Positions 23,901-35,110 of a stretch of 64,000 nt of DNA are shown in pieces. The position numbers and the translations under genes are program-made. The notes below the pieces were generated by a model, which was not told where the DNA came from, searched no databases, and saw only the letters and a list, made by a program, of their open reading frames with translations. Origin of the DNA: Nicotiana tabacum. Taxonomy: Eukaryota > Streptophyta > Magnoliopsida > Solanales > Solanaceae. The DNA is taken from NCBI RefSeq assembly GCF_000715075.1, contig NC_134096.1, positions 63,745,854-63,809,853 of the forward strand. Reading direction: 5' to 3'. How positions within the stretch are numbered: the stretch's first letter is position 1; each line of letters begins with the position of its first letter.

Positions 23901-25366
23901 TGAATACCCTTGAGAAAATTTCTAGATTCACCAATAGTTACGAGAGGTTAAACTAACCTGCTATGTAAAAGATCTTCACAATGTCAGCTGTTTATTTAAG
24001 TGGATTATAATGGTCCACAAATTAATTACTACTAAATGAATCGAAGTAGAAAAAAGAACACTGTTCACATTGATGTAGCATTGGTTACGTTAAAGTGAGA
24101 ACATTACTCATATTCTGGGTATCATCAGTCGTTTCCGTATTTCCAAGTTGCAAAATTAACGAAAGTTAGACATTGTACCCTTTTTATTTGGAGTATCATT
24201 CTTGTGGAATTAGATATTGCTTAGATTGCAATTCCTCTCAAATGACGATGGTTTAAATTAGGTGAACTCACGGGTCAAGTAATGCACTCCACATTTCCAT
24301 ATTGAGGCATCAAGAGGAGGAAGAACATATTGCAAAATTTAGTAGACTATAGAAAAATTCCATGGATGATCAACGATAAACTTGAGAATAACTATAACGG
24401 CGAAAAATCCATAACGATGTTTTTCTAACTTTATTTTCATATTTACTTTGTCGGGAATCATACCATAAAAAAAAAAGAACGTGACTCAGAGACCTAATAT
24501 GATAGAAACATACAATCAAGTAAGAAAATAAATAGCCTAGGTAAATTCTACTCCAAACGAGTTCATTACTTTCGTACGTTATGTAAAAAAATTAAAATAT
24601 ATACAAATAATAAGATAACGGTCATTTTGAACCAACCGGCTCTAGTTTGCCGGGGAGAAACTAGAAAGGGAGGCCTCGTCCTAATTGAGGCCTCGGTGGG
24701 CTAATGCCTAATAGAGGACCACTTCTATTCTATTATGGGCATAAAGGGCACTGAACTTTCTTGCATTTTCAATGTGGTCCTACAAATTTTTAGGTCACAT
24801 CTAGCTGAATGTGGCTTTCAATATTTCTCCATTGACAATCAATTCTCAATTCCATGCTGGTAAATATGGAATTCCCTTTAAAAAGTTTGGCCCATCCCAT
24901 ATAGTAATTCGTTTTATATTCTTATTGATTCGCATGTCTTGTTCACAAGTCCTATGGATTTTGAATTTAAACATTTTATTTCTAGAGAAGCAAAATTTGT
25001 TGCGCCAAGGATACAAGAATTTATACTAAATAAATAAAAAGGACAATTCTTGTCACAGTTAGAACTTAGAACCTCAGTGGTTTCATGACCTTTGATACCT
25101 TGTTTTATCTTTCAAACTTGGTATTAATCATGTGTAAAGAGAATCACTATAAACGAGTTTTAGAATTTGCAAAATTTATGACTTTTGAAAACAAAAAAAA
25201 AAGATTTATGGAGGTTAGGTTGAGTGTCCTGCCTCATTTTTACTCTCTTATCTTTTAGTTTATTTATCTGCACTTGGTATGTACATTAACTCAATGAATG
25301 CATGTCATATATCTAATGTTTTCACATATTCTCTAATCACTAAGTCATAGTTAACTCATACACGAT
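20902..25366. other. Downstream region and intergenic spacer of the ZF-HD gene
   Basis: The first 200-300 bp are presumably the 3' UTR (AATAAG at 20932 could serve in polyadenylation). The rest is AT-rich without supported genes. A partial MITE-like start (CTCTCTCTGTCCCAAATT, about 23412-23429) and a GAGGCCTCG direct repeat (about 24670-24695) are the only structures noted. ORFs of 60-96 codons here show no domains. Confidence 0.5.
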
Positions 25367-25371
25367 TTTAT

Positions 25372-25808
25372 TGTTGCGGAAGCCGAATATATATAGAGTG
25401 ATTAAATCAAAACTATTATATTTAAAGGTAGCTAATAAATAGTAAGTGAGACAATAATAAAAAGAACACAAGAAGTTTACGAGATTCGGCAAAATTTAAT
25501 TTTTGCCTAGTCCTCGGATACAATCAACTCAAACTTTATTTCACTCCAAAAATACAAGTGAAATACTACAAGAGAGAAAGAAGATGCAAATGCCTTAGGA
25601 GATAAGAAGGCAAGTAAGAGATATTTACAAATGAACAAAACCCTTGCTATTTATAGAAGGGAAATGACTTTAATAATATCATGTATGACATCACATTAAG
25701 TGTGATCATGCAATGTAAATGCATGAAAAAATGCGTCTATTAATTTTCTTCTAAAATGAGGTTTCCAAATATTCACACTAGTTCACATTAATCTTGTCAA
25801 ATTCAACA
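25372..25808 (-). repeat. Copia 3' LTR (left), 437 bp
   Basis: It starts TGTTGCGGAAGCC and ends ATTCAACA. It matches the right LTR along its length except for about 50 bp, present here around 25515-25568 and missing on the right. A reverse-strand TATAAATA lies at 25648-25655. Confidence 0.93.
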
Positions 25809-25820
25809 AATCTCCACCTT
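25809..25820 (-). other. Copia polypurine tract
   Basis: Read on the minus strand it is AAGGTGGAGATT, directly beside the 3' LTR, the normal place for the plus-strand primer. Confidence 0.75.
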
Positions 25821-25886
25821 GACAAGGTTCCACTCTTTCAATTTTCTCTCACTCATAAATTTTGATTGTGTCTTCAACTTCAATTT

Positions 25887-28800
25887 TTAAAGTTCAACAA
25901 TGTTGATCAAGTTCAAACAATGTTGAAACTTGATCACAGTCACTACTTTTGTTAGCATATCGGTAGAGTTGTCTATAGTACGAATTTTCTGCACTGTGAC
26001 TCCACCTTCTTCTATAATATCTCGTACAAAGTGATATCGAACATAAATGTACTTTATCCTTGCATGATAAACTTGGTTCTTTGCTAATTTGATAGCACCT
26101 TGACTATCACAAAATAGTGTGATGCTTTCTTGACCAATACTAAGCTCTCTAAGCAATACTTGAAGCCAAATTGCCTCTTTTACAGCTTCCGTAGTTGCCA
26201 CGTACTCTGCCTCAGTAGTAGACAAAGAAACCGTTGACTGCAAAATAAATTTTCAACTAACCGGTGCATTTGCAAAAGTGAAACATAACTAATAGTTGAT
26301 CTACGCTTGTCCAAATCACCCGCATAATCTGAGTCACAATATCCAACTAGATAATGACTATCTTCCTGCTCAAAAATCAATCCAACATCTACAATATTAC
26401 GAATATACCGTAGAACCCATTTCACAGCTTGCCAATGCTCCCTTCCTGGATCATGCATATACCTGCTTACAACTCCGATAGCATGTGAAATATCAGGTAT
26501 TGTGCAAACCATTGCATACATCAAGCTACCAACGGTATTCGCATATGGTACTCTTGACATATACTCTCGTTCAGCTTCATTTTTCGACGACATAGCAGCA
26601 CTAAGTTTAAAGCAAGGAGCAAGCAGAGTGCGAACCGACTTTGTGTTCTCATTCAAGCCAAATCGATCTATTACTCTTTTCAAGTATTCTTTCTGAGATA
26701 GATAGAGTTTCTTTGAATGTCTATCTCTTTTTATCTCCATGCCAAGAATTTTCTTCGCCTCACCCAAATCCTTCATCTCAAACTCCTTCAGTTGAATCTT
26801 CAACTTCTCAATTTCCTAAGCTATCAATATATCATCAACGTATAGGAGAAGATATATGAAGGATCTGCCTTTAATCTTGCGCAAATACACATAATGATCA
26901 TATTTGCTTCTTTTGTACTTTTGCGACAACATAAATTTGTCAAATCATTTGTACCATTATCTAAAAGATTGTTTCAATCCGTACAACGATTTTTCAAGTT
27001 TGCACACCATAATTTCCTTTCCATCAACTTTGAATCCTTCTGGCTGAGTCATATAGATTTCCTCTTCCAAGTCTCCATGTAAAAATGCAGTTTTTACATC
27101 TAACTGAACTAATTCCAAATTCAATTGTGCTACCAAAGCCAATAAAACTCTAATGGAGGAGTGTTTCACGACGAGAGAAAACACTTCATTGTAATCAATT
27201 CCCTCCTTTTGAGTGTACCATTTGGCCACCAATCTTACTTTGTAGCGAACATCTTCTTGGTTAGGAAGTCTTTCTTTCTTTGCAAATATCCATTTGCACC
27301 CAATTGCTTTATTGCCCTACGGGAGATTGGCCAATTTTCATGTAGGATTCTGATGAAGGGACTGCATTTCTTCATTCATGAAAATCCTCCACTTATCTTC
27401 TTCTAAACATTGGACTGCGTCTTTATAAGTGGTAGGAACACCATCAGCAATAATTGAGGTCGCACAAGCCACCGTCTCTATGAGACGAACATGTTTCTTT
27501 ATTGTTCTTTTTAGCTTGCTGGTTGCTATTGATTAAAGTTGTTATTGAGGTTCCTGAATTGGAATCTCCCTCTCTGCTGATTCTTCTTCGAGGGAAAAAT
27601 CTTCTATTGTTTCCCCATTTTCTCCCTGTGTCGGAAAAATTAATTTTCCCTTAAAATACACCTGCTTTGAAGCACCATCAGTTTGTTTGACATCTTCAGC
27701 TGTCACCTTATCTGTTATGGAAGATTCATCAAAGGTAACATCTCTGCTGAATATAATTTTTCTTGTCTCTGGCCACCATAATCGGTATTCTTTGACTCCA
27801 GAAGTAATCCCCATAACTATAGCTTTCTTTTCTCTCGGATCCAATTTTGACTCTTTCACATGATAGTATGCAATTGAGTCAAACACATGTAAAAAATTAT
27901 AATCTTCAGTAGGGTTTTCATGCCATTTTTAAAATAGTGTCTTGCCACCAATAGCTGAAGATGGTAGACGATTAATGAGGTGGCATGCATATGTTATTGT
28001 CTCAGCCCAAAATTCTCTGCCCAAGCCAGCATTGGACAACATACACCGAACCTTCTCCAGCAAAGTACGGTTCATACGTTCTGCCACTCCATTTTGTTGT
28101 GGTATATTTCTGATAGTGAAATGTCTCAAAATACCATCATCTTCACAAATCTTATTGTAAAGATTATTTTTGTATTCTCCACCGTTATCTGTGTGAAGAC
28201 ACTTTATCTTTCTGCCTGTTTGAGTCTCTATCATCGCCTTCCATTTGAGAAAAATTCCCAGCACCTCATCTTTGGTTTTCATAGTATACACCCACACTCT
28301 CCAAAAAAAGTCATCAATAAAGGTTACAAAATAGTATTTCTCACTTAATGAAGGTGTTTTGAAAGCACCCCAAACATCAGAGTGAACATAATCCAAAATA
28401 CCTATAGTATTATGGATAACTATTCCAAATTTAACCCTGTCTGTTTCCCTTGAAACAATGATCACAAAACTCCAAATTGCAAGTCTTTATTCCTTTTATC
28501 AATCCTTGATCTCATAAAATTTTCAAGAATTTTCCTCCAGCATGTCCCAAGCGCATGTGCCATAGCTTGGTTGCTTCTGCCTCCTTGTCATCACTGTTGC
28601 TGTCCCAATAACTATGCTACCGTGATAGTGGTACATGTTATTATTTCTCCGAATTCCCTTCATTACCACTAGTGCACCAGAGCATATTCTTATTATCCTA
28701 TTTTCTGCAATGACTTTGAAACCCTTTGACTCTAGGGCTTCTACAGAAATGAGATTTCTTAATCGGATTGAACCAATACCATAAGTGGTAAGAGGATTAT

Positions 28801-28960
28801 TGTTTGAGGTGTGAATAACTCCACATTCTCCTTTTTGAAAATCAACGAACCAGTCCTAGTTAGGACACATATGATAGCTACAAGCTGAATCCATCAACCA
28901 TATGTCACATAGTTTGAATGGATCAGTTGTAACTAGTGAGAAATCAGAGTCGTCACAAGC
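25887..28960 (-). pseudogene. Copia pol pseudogene: protease, integrase, reverse transcriptase, RNase H
   Basis: The order on the minus strand is as follows. Protease is marked by WLMDSACSYHMCP (DSA at 28883-28891), followed soon by a stop. Integrase lies in the frame 28465-27929, with the catalytic triad visible in HSDVWG, HTDNGGEY and NGVAERMNRT. The frame 27886-27542 spans the integrase-RT linker. RT starts at 27232 with [18 protein letters not shown] and [10 protein letters not shown]. The YVDD active site is read at about 26838-26849 and is followed within a few codons by a stop. RT continues at 26803-26180. RNase H (26243-25887) shows STTEAEYVA, FCDSQGAI and TKVV-type motifs. At least four breaks separate these frames. 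The integrase triad and YVDD survive, but the protein cannot be made whole. Confidence 0.92.
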
Positions 28961-29035
28961 AACTATATTTGAATCCATGACAGCCTTCCCATTGTTAGGT
29001 TTGGCCTTGTTTTTCAACTTTGGACAGTCTTTCTT

Positions 29036-29804
29036 TCAGTGCCCCTTTTCTCGGCAAAAGGCGCATTCATTTTTGCTGGGTCTGGATCTTGACTTCGATC
29101 TTCCTTTCTTCGTTCTCATCTGATTTTGGGAAAGACCTCTCACGACTAGTGCTTCTCCTTCTCCACTCTTTTGCTTTTCTGTCTTTCTTTGTTCATAGCT
29201 GTACAAGGCAGAACAAACTTCTTTGTGAGATATTTCATCATTCCCATGAAGTAGAGTAGTTTCGAGGTGCTCGTACTCATCGGGAAGTGAACTTAATAAC
29301 ATTAAGGCCATATCTCCATCACTAAAGGCCACATACATATTCTGCAAATATGTCGCCAACTTATTAAAGCTGGTGATATGATTATTCATTGTAGTACCAG
29401 GAACATATGTGAAGCGTAACAATCTTTTTTTTATGTAAAGTTTATTTTGACTATTTTTCTTCAAGAATTTATCCTCCAATGCATTCCACAATTTACTTGC
29501 AGAAGTTTTTTTTGTGTATGGATACTTCTGTTCTCTTGCGAGGTAAGATCAAATGGTACCACAAGCAATGTGATTGATAATCTTCTTTTCCGATATTGTC
29601 TGGTTTATTTTCTTCTATGGAAATATCTAGCCCTTGTTGAAAAAGGACATCAAGAACCTCAGCTTGCCACATCCCAAAATGTCCTGACCCGTCAAAAATT
29701 TCAACTGCAAATTTCGCATTTGACATAATTCTTGTCATAAGCGAAGTTGCCAACGACATATTACTGACACTCGATGTAGACTCTTCATTTTTCTTGTCTC
29801 CCAT
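29036..29804 (-). pseudogene. Copia gag pseudogene (UBN2-type) with CCHC knuckle
   Basis: The N-terminal frame (29804-29493) begins MGDKKNEESTSSVSN and includes FDGSGHFGMWQAEVLDVL. A frameshift at an A-rich run near 29505 moves the reading to 29491-29036, with LYIKKRLLRFTYVPGTTM and LLSSLPDEYEHL, typical of copia capsid. The zinc knuckle starts CAFCREKGH, but the next codon is TGA, so it is cut between its His and last Cys. The frame continues KKDCPK beyond the stop. Confidence 0.92.
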
Positions 29805-29912
29805 TTTTTCTACAAATACTATTTATTTGCTAACACTACAGAACACCAAAGTAATTCTTTTATGATGTGAAAGTTCAGACTATGCTGCAACCACAAAGCA
29901 TACTCAGATAGA

Positions 29913-29930
29913 ACCTTGGCTCTAATACCA
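29913..29930 (-). other. Copia primer-binding site (initiator tRNA-Met type)
   Basis: The minus strand reads TGGTATTAGAGCCAAGGT two bases inside the 5' LTR. It resembles the TGGTATCAGAGC complement of plant initiator tRNA-Met with one mismatch. Confidence 0.85.
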
Positions 29931-29932
29931 AT

Positions 29933-30315
29933 TTTTGCGGAAGCCGAATATATAGAGAGTGATTAAATCACAACTACTATATTTAAAGGTAACCAATAAA
30001 TAGTGAGTGAGACAATAATAAAAAGAATACCAGAAGTTTACGAGGTTCGGCAAAATTTGATTTTTGCCTAGTCCTACAAGAGAGAAAGAAGATTCAATGC
30101 CTTAGGAGATAAGAAGGAAAGTAAGAGATATTTACAAATGAACAAAGCCTTTGCTATTTATAGAAGAGAAATGACTTTAATAATGTCATGCATGACATCA
30201 CATTAAGTGTGATCATGCAATGTAAATGCATAAAATAATGCATCTACAAATTTCCTTCTAAAAAGAAGCTTCCAAATGTTCACACTAGTTCACATTAATC
30301 TTGTCAAATTCGACA
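29933..30315 (-). repeat. Copia 5' LTR (right), 383 bp
   Basis: Same ends as the left LTR, except that the leftmost TG reads TT. It is shorter by 54 bp in total, mostly one internal deletion after GTCCT at about 30076. TATAAATA on the minus strand (30155-30162) is its likely promoter. Confidence 0.93.
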
Positions 30316-30320
30316 TTTAT

Positions 30321-31086
30321 CTTAATTTATAACTTAACCATATGTGAATTCATATGATTTGATGTAAAAGATTGAGCGCAAGCAAGTTCTTATCACCTTG
30401 GTTGCTTTCCTTTTAAAGACCCAAAAAGAATTACGAAGACTAGAATATGAGCATCTTTTGTTACAAGATATATAAAACCAACACACACTTCTGAAAATTT
30501 GAAAAAAACGAAAAAGAGTTGTGAAGCTAGAGCCTATGTTATTAAAAAGGAATGAAAAACACGTTTGTTTAACTAAAAATGGAAGCTGGGGGGCAGATCA
30601 ATAACATATCTCGTTCAAATTTCAATTATGGATTTTTGCCATGTGATTTCTTTTTCAAGCGTGTATATGCCCTTCATGTTCAACTTACAAAGTATAGGTA
30701 ATCTATAAACCTGCAGGCCGGTGCCAATTTCTGGAAAGCTTTTTCTTATGCTGATATATCTCTATCCATTATTTCATTTATAGTACTCTTAACTCATCTT
30801 ATAATATCAATTTTTGATAGATTTATTGTTTTCTAAAATTTCACTAATTAATTCATCTTAAATTGTACGAAATTATAAAGGCAAAATATATTCTATCTCT
30901 TTAATATGATGTTCTCCTATTAACAGGAATTTTCTACCATTTTAAAGATAGATGTTCCTAATAGGGTCCCATCGAATACTTTCTTTGCGGCCTTTGAGTT
31001 CGACAGCGAAGGCACGTTCAAACACTTAACCTATTTTTCTCCCTAGGTAATTTTAAATTCTGTGCTGTGCCCTAATTTCCGTCAAA
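30321..31086. other. AT-rich intergenic spacer
   Basis: About 770 bp between the copia element and the LINE tail. No gene, repeat or promoter could be supported. Confidence 0.55.
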
Positions 31087-32351
31087 TTATTATTATTATT
31101 ATTATTATTATTACAACAACAACAACCCAGTAAAAATCTCACAAGTGGGGTCTGGGGAGGTAGAGTGTACGCAGATCTTACCCCTATCCCGGAGGGGTAG
31201 AGAGGCTGTTTCCGAAAGACCTCCGGTTCAAGAAGAAGAAAATACACAATAAATAATAGACAATAGATCAGTGACAACAACAGAAGCCAGAAAAATAAAA
31301 TAATATCAGCATCGTAAGAAACATAAAATAAATGTAAAAGCAATAACAATAACCAGTACTAATGCCATAGAAAATAGTGTGGAAGCTACATAAACCACTA
31401 ACAACCCAAGGCGGAATATTATCAGCCAAGTCCCGCCCCCGGAAACAACGTAGAAAAATACTCGAGTCCCTCCTAACGTACAACCCTAATGCTCGACCTC
31501 CACACCTTCCTATCCAGCGCCATGTCCTCGGAGATCTGAAGTCGCGCCATATTCTGCCTGATCACCTCACTCCAATACTTCTTAGGCCGCCCTCTACCTT
31601 TCATTATACCTGCCAATGTCAACCGCTCACACCTCCTAACCGGGGCATCTATGCTTCTTCTCCGCACGTGCCCGAACCATCTAAGCATCACTTCCCGCAT
31701 CTTGTCGTCCATGGGAGCCACACTCACCTTCTTCCGAATATCTTCATTCCTAATCTTGTCCAGCCTAGTGTGCCCGCACATCCATCTCAACATCCTTATT
31801 TCTGCCGTTTTTATCTTCTGGGTATGAGAATTCTTGGCTGCCCAACATTCAGCCCCAAACAGCATGGCTGGTCTAACCACCACTCTATAGAACTTGCCTT
31901 TAAGTTTCAGTGGCACTTTCTTGCCACACATGACTCCAGATGCTAACCTCCATTTCATCCACCCCACTCCTTGTACTTGAAACTTCCTCACGTCCATGTC
32001 TGCTTCCCCCGACGCATCGCTGAACTTACACTCTAGATATTTTGTCTTAGTCCTACTCAACTTGAAACCTTTAGACTCTAGGGTCTGTCTCCAAACCTCC
32101 AGCCTCTCATTAACGCCGTCTCGCGTCTCATCAATCAGAACTATATCATCACCGAATAACATACACCATGGCACCTCCCCTTAAATATGGTGTGTTAGTG
32201 CATCCATCGCTAGGGCAAATAAGAATGGGCTGAGCGCAGACCCTTGGTGCAACCCCATAACAACCGGGAAGTGCTCCGAGTCACCTTCTATAGTCCTAAC
32301 CCGAGTCTTAGCTCCCTCGTACATGTCCTTTATCATCTTAATGTAGGTTAC
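31087..32351 (-). mobile_element. RTE-type LINE, 3' part, with TNN-repeat tail
   Basis: This is the 3' portion of a minus-strand non-LTR retrotransposon. Its 3' end reads (TTG)n then (TAA)n on the minus strand, seen as ATT repeats at 31087-31113 followed by ACA repeats. Simple-repeat tails of this kind typify RTE elements. The 3' UTR spans 31087-31472. The 5' portion is displaced to 45833-48571 by the Tekay insertion. GTTAC (32347-32351) is the left target-site duplication. Confidence 0.88.
31473..32346 (-). pseudogene. RTE LINE reverse transcriptase, C-terminal half
   Basis: The open frame 32174-31473 begins in the catalytic palm ([18 protein letters not shown], with DD preserved and Gly where Ala is usual). 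It continues through [14 protein letters not shown] and the thumb/C-terminal block [20 protein letters not shown] and [11 protein letters not shown]. The segment 32174-32346 carries the preceding palm sequence up to the Tekay insertion, with a stop near 32182-32184. The N-terminal half of the same RT lies at 45838-46062, on the far side of the insertion. Confidence 0.9.
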
Positions 32352-35097
32352 TGTAACGACCCCAATTCATTCTCCGTAGGACATTGTGATGGCACCTAGT
32401 CTCTAAGACTAGGTAAGACTAACAAATTTGCGGAATAACAAAATATAAATCTGAAGCCCAATTCTCGACACATGAAATAAGTATAAAACTGCAAATCAAT
32501 AATTACAACTCCCAAAACCCGGTGGAAATAAGTCACAAGCTTCTAAGAGAAAATACTAAGTGTCTCTATATATCAAAGTCTAAAGAGAATAAGGAAAATA
32601 CCTTAATAAGGATAGAGGGGGACTCCAAGGTCTGCAGACGCTGAGAGATATACCTTGAAGTCTCCACGTACAGTCCAACTCACTAGTATCTGGCTTGGTA
32701 GGAAGAACCTGGATCTGCACAAAAAGATGTGCACAAGTATAGTATGCGTACACCACAATGGTACCCAGTAAGTGCCAAGTCTAACCTCGGTAGAGTAGTG
32801 ACGTGGTCAAGTCAGGGCCCTACTGGTTTAAAAGAAAAGTAAGGCAGAAGATATAATAATATTTGAAATGACTCAATAGGGGATCTCCCGAGGTACCGCC
32901 TCGTAGTTCCAAAAGTAAATATGCAAGACAGGGGGATCTCCCTAGGTACCACCTCGTAGTCCCAAAAGTAAATATGCAAGATAGGGGGATCTCCCGAGGT
33001 ACCGCCTCGTAGCCCCAAAGTAAATATGCAAGATAGAAAAATCTCCCGAGGTACCGCCTCGTAGTCCCAAATTAAATATGCAAAACATGGGGATCTCCCG
33101 AGGTATCACCTCGTAGTCCCAAAGTAAATATGCAACTCATAAATCTCCCGAGGAACTGCCTCGTAGTCCTAAAGTAAATATGCAGTATAAGGGGATCTCC
33201 CGAGGAACTTCCTCGTAGTCCCAAAGTAAATATGCAGCAGATAACCGAAGGAACAATGAATTTATAGCAAGAAATCTTACAGTTAAAGATTTAATTCAAA
33301 TAAAGGGAAGCAGGTAATTCAAATAAGCATGTTGCACAAATTACAAGTAAGTGTTAAGGAACGTAGACATGTGATACTAGTCTAAACATGATCACTACAT
33401 ATGCTAAGGCAACTCAGTTATGAAATATAAAAGAAATCTACTCATCAAAAATCGAAATTTCCATAAACAGCCCGTGTACGCACTCGTCACCTCGCATACA
33501 CGGCGCTCACATATCACAAATTGTTATAACAGTACCAAAACCTAAGGGGAGGTTCCCCCACACAAGGTTAGACAAGTCACTTACCTCAAAACTCGCTCAA
33601 TCAATCGATAAGGATGCCTTTCCATCGATTTTCCGACCCCGAATGGACCAAATCTATCCAAAAGACCATACCATGAATACAACTACAAGAAACTAATTTA
33701 ATTAATAAATTTATAACTTTAGCAAAGAATTAAAAAATCGTCCCAAAAAGTTGACCTGGGCCCACGTCTCGAAATCGGGTAAAAGTCACAAAATACGAAC
33801 ACCCATTCGATATCGAGCACCCATACCAAAATTACCAAAATTCGACACCAAGTCACCATTCAAATCCCCAAATTAAACTCTCTAAATTTCTAGCCTCAAA
33901 CTCTCAAATTCCACCATAAACACACAGAATCTAGGTGAAAAAATCAACGGGGAAACAAGATTATTGATAAACAATAAGCACATGAGACTTACCTCAAGAA
34001 ATATCGCAAAAATGCTCTCAAAAATCCGCAAATTCGAGCTCAAAATGTCCAACAAATGATAAAAATCCCGAACCCTTGAATTAATAGAGTCTGCCCAGTG
34101 TTTTCGCTTTTGCGGATCACTTGACCGCATTTGCGGTCCTGCTTTTGCAAAAAATGCACCGCTTCGCGGTTTTTCCCAAGCTGCCTTGCCTCCGCTTCTG
34201 CGATCTCCTATCCTCTCCTGTGGACTCGCTTATGCGAGAAGCAGTCCGCTTCTGTGGCGGCTTCAGCGCACCTGCGACCTCCTTGTCCGCATCTGCGGTC
34301 TCGCAGATGTGGAATTTTCCTCGCATCTGCGACTTCTGCCCACACTGCTCTAGCCCGCTTCTGCGGGCTCGCACCTGTGGTCAATTTTGCGCAGGTGCGA
34401 TTACACTAGAGCTAGTGCCTTCAGCCATTCACACAAGTCCAAATTTGATCCGTTAACCATCCAGAATCCACCCGAGGCCCCCGGGACCTCAACCAAACTT
34501 ATCAACAAGTCATAAAATATCATACAGACTTAGTCGAGCCTTTAGATGATATCAAACAACGCTAAAAACACGAATTGCACATTGATTCAAGCCTAATGAA
34601 CTTTAAAACTTCAATCTTCTACATCCGACGCCGAAACCTATCAAATCAAGTCCGATTGACCTTAAATTTTGCATACAAGTCATAATTGACATTACGGACC
34701 TATTCCAACTTCCGAAATTGGAATCCGACCCCGATATCAAAAAGTACACTCCCGGTCAAACTTCCCAAAAATTATCCAATTTTCCAACTTTCACCAATTG
34801 ACGCTAAAATGACATACAGACCTCCAATTCAACACCCGAACACGCTCCTAAGACCAAAATCACCCTACGGAGCTATTGAAACTGTCAAAACTCCATTCCG
34901 GAGTTGTCTTCATATAGTTCAAACTATGGTCGATTCCTACGACTTAAACTTCTATTTTAGGGACTATGTGTCCCATTTTACTCCGAAAACAAAAACAAAT
35001 CCTTCCGGCAAGTTACGCAACCACAAAATGAAATAGAAGGAGCAGTAAATAGGGGTTCAGGACTAGTACTCTCAAAATGACCAGATGGGTCGTTACA
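32352..35097 (-). repeat. Tekay 3' LTR (left), 2746 bp
   Basis: It starts TGTAACGACCCC and ends GGGTCGTTACA, a perfect 11-bp terminal inverted repeat. It aligns with 40184-45832 minus that LTR's insertion. It contains the 53-bp tandem repeats (32876-33235) and a GC-rich block with GCTTCTGCGG motifs (about 34095-34405). Confidence 0.95.
32876..33235. repeat. 53-bp tandem repeats in the left Tekay LTR, about seven copies
   Basis: The unit GGGGATCTCCCGAGGTACCG followed by CCTCGTAGTCCCAAAGTAAATATGCA recurs about every 53 bp, with substitutions and small indels. Each unit holds the hairpin CGAGG-TACCG-CCTCG. A matching array occurs in the right LTR. Confidence 0.9.
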
Positions 35098-35110
35098 TCC
35101 TCCCTCTCTT
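35098..35110 (-). other. Tekay polypurine tract
   Basis: The minus strand reads AAGAGAGGGAGGA directly before the 3' LTR. Confidence 0.85.

Larger units (their letters stand above)
25367..30320 (-). mobile_element. Ty1/copia retrotransposon with both LTRs and TSD TTTAT
   Basis: The element spans 25372-30315 (4944 bp) and is flanked by a perfect 5-bp target-site duplication TTTAT at 25367-25371 and 30316-30320. It lies on the minus strand, so the 5' LTR is the right one. Primer site, polypurine tract, gag, protease, integrase, reverse transcriptase and RNase H follow in copia order. The coding region is broken by several stops and frameshifts, so the copy is non-autonomous. It looks Tork-like by eye, but the lineage was not tested. 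Confidence 0.95.

Noticed and set aside
24668..24697. GAGGCCTCG direct repeat as a possible regulatory site
   Set aside because: Only two short copies and no context to support a function.
31377..31946. 189-codon plus-strand ORF rich in Pro, His and Ser
   Set aside because: It is the antisense shadow of the RTE reverse transcriptase, which has clear family motifs on the minus strand.
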